This document shows, piece after piece, positions 62,806 through 64,000 of a stretch of DNA of 64,000 bases; position 1 is the first letter of the stretch, and each line of letters begins with the position of its first letter. Under the pieces are notes generated by a model, which had not been told where the DNA came from, did no database searches, and saw only the letters and a program-made list of their open reading frames with translations. Both the position numbers and the translations under genes were made by a program. The stretch is from Actinomycetota bacterium (GTDB lineage Bacteria > Actinomycetota > Acidimicrobiia > Acidimicrobiales > UBA8592), in assembly GCA_902565595.1 (NCBI GenBank), contig CACFFD010000002.1:1-64000 (forward strand). The letters run 5' to 3'.

Positions 62806-64000
62806 AGTATTGGTAATCGTTTCACGCAGCTCTCTCTTTAATATTTTTCCAGATGCATTTCTCGGTAATGGATCAGTAACTATGGTTATAACTTCTGGAA
62901 TTTTAAACGAGGCAATCTGACCTTGCAGCGCAGACGCTACTTGTTTAGCGGTTAACGAATCTCCTTGGCGAACCATGATATGGCAGGCGACTTTTTCACC
63001 TAGTCGCTCATCTGGAATCCCGTAGACGGAGCATTCATACACTTCAGAAATCTCATATAGTACTGCTTCGACTTCGGCACAATATATATTCTCTCCACCT
63101 CTTAGGACCATGTCCTTTACGCGATCACTAACAAAAACTCTTCCATCTTTATCTATGTGCCCAATGTCGCCTGACCTCAACCATCCATCTACTATCGACT
63201 CTGCTGTTGCCTCGGGCCGATTCCAATACTCAGTGATTATTGTGGGTCCGTTAAACCATAATTCACCTTTCTCCCCTGCGTTAACAACTTTTCCACTTGA
63301 GTCCGTAACGCGTAATTGCATGATTGGAACTGGTCTTCCCGTAGATGTTGGGTGATCAAGAAACTCTTTACCAGTATTTTGCGGACCGTAAGCGTTTGTT
63401 TCTGTCATTCCATATCCTAAGCCGGGTTTACCTCGTTGGAAGTTTTCGTCTATCCGCTTCACAAGCTCTGGTGGCATTGGCGCTCCTCCACCACCAACAG
63501 ACCGCAATGAGGACGTATCCCTCGAATTGAAGGTCTCAGCTTCAAGTAAATCCCAGCTCATAGTAGGAACCCCAATGAAATGTGTTACATCTTCACTCTC
63601 TATCAGTTCAAGAGCTCGATCAGGATCCCATTTGTGCATCATTACGAGTTTTGATTGACCAACGAAAGATCCAAGCATTACAGGTATTAGACCCGTTACA
63701 TGAAATAACGGGACGCACAACATAAACGAATTTCTTGCTGGTTTGTCGCTGTCGTTCTTTTGAGGTTCTACCAGTTCTGCTACTTGTGCTCTGGCTGAGA
63801 ATCCCAACAGAGCGCTTAAGATAGCTCGATGCGAGCTCACTGCGCCTTTGGGCGTTCCTGTCGTGCCAGAAGTGTACAAAATTGTAGCGTTGTCATCAGG
63901 ATCAATCTGGACTTCTGGCATTGTTGATTCTGATTTGAGTAGAGCTTCAAGTCGGATGCTTGAGTCGTTCCCTTTGGAGGTTGATCTTACATTGACGATT
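62788..64000 (-). CDS. Acyl-CoA synthetase (AMP-forming), 5' end beyond the window
   Basis: ANL-superfamily ligase: P-loop-like YTSGTTGTPKGAV, YGMTETN, GELWFNGPTIITEYWNRPEAT, SGDIGHIDKDGRV, DRVKDMVLRGGENIYCAEVE and the C-terminal catalytic Lys in NASGKILKREL. The frame stays open upstream of the ATG at 63921 to the window end, and full-length members have about 500 residues, so the gene is truncated by the window edge. Activates a fatty or aromatic acid with CoA; substrate unknown. Confidence 0.9.
   Translation of the reverse strand, partial: IVNVRSTSKGNDSSIRLEALLKSESTMPEVQIDPDDNATILYTSGTTGTPKGAVSSHRAILSALLGFSARAQVAELVEPQKNDSDKPARNSFMLCVPLFHVTGLIPVMLGSFVGQSKLVMMHKWDPDRALELIESEDVTHFIGVPTMSWDLLEAETFNSRDTSSLRSVGGGGAPMPPELVKRIDENFQRGKPGLGYGMTETNAYGPQNTGKEFLDHPTSTGRPVPIMQLRVTDSSGKVVNAGEKGELWFNGPTIITEYWNRPEATAESIVDGWLRSGDIGHIDKDGRVFVSDRVKDMVLRGGENIYCAEVEAVLYEISEVYECSVYGIPDERLGEKVACHIMVRQGDSLTAKQVASALQGQIASFKIPEVITIVTDPLPRNASGKILKRELRETITNTSVVDI

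Overview
The window is a gene-dense, AT-leaning chromosomal segment from an actinobacterium. The lineage call rests on a complete Pup-proteasome locus (arc/mpa, dop, pup, prcB, prcA, pafA, pafB, pafC), a mycothione reductase, and the actinobacterial gene string gcvH-garA-merR-DUF151-merR. Low GC, very short intergenic gaps and acyl-CoA/SDR/crotonase genes suggest a deep-branching, possibly aquatic group such as Acidimicrobiia; this placement is inference. No tRNA, rRNA, CRISPR array, insertion sequence or prophage was seen.

Region 1 (1-15,116): a 5'-incomplete PBP4-like protein that has lost its catalytic motifs, a stand-alone Lon substrate-binding domain protein, three small membrane proteins, trmI, a ferredoxin, the Pup-proteasome operon, signal peptidase I, tatA-tatC, and a free-standing C-terminal lipid-kinase domain. 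Region 2 (15,184-22,980): a tandem ThyX-like protein, a very acidic zinc-ribbon protein, a GNAT, an unrecognised basic-linker protein, and a TPP riboswitch controlling thiB-thiP-thiQ. Region 3 (22,984-30,509): a luciferase-like oxidoreductase, a phosphohistidine-swivel protein, an MFS exporter, an acyl-CoA thioesterase, two SDRs and small membrane proteins.

Region 4 (30,528-41,411): a Liv-type ABC importer with a fused LivH-LivM permease, a crotonase/thiolase-like/OB-fold cassette that may be an acyl-CoA aldolase system, a Cof-type HAD phosphatase, a siderophore-interacting flavoprotein and a probable lipocalin-fold protein. Region 5 (41,439-53,585): a tandem glycine riboswitch ahead of gcvP, a second crotonase, a D-2-hydroxyacid dehydrogenase, SDR plus mycothione reductase, aroC, then gcvT and gcvH embedded in the garA/MerR regulatory string. 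Region 6 (53,605-64,000): pgsA-like, a HIT protein, a DUF2079 membrane protein, a 1907-residue secreted protein carrying both a subtilisin and a trypsin domain plus a seven-repeat FG-GAP propeller, a HAD phosphatase and a 5'-truncated acyl-CoA synthetase.

The most unusual items are: the two-protease giant protein with its trypsin domain apparently nested inside a fibronectin III domain; the ThyX-like protein whose signature motif is divided between its two halves; a nearly identical Ser-rich linker DNA segment shared by two unrelated binding-protein genes 16 kb apart on opposite strands; and a thiolase-like/OB-fold pair lacking both a catalytic His and the zinc ligands. All ten convergent gene pairs abut within 22 bp or overlap, leaving no room for ordinary intergenic terminators.
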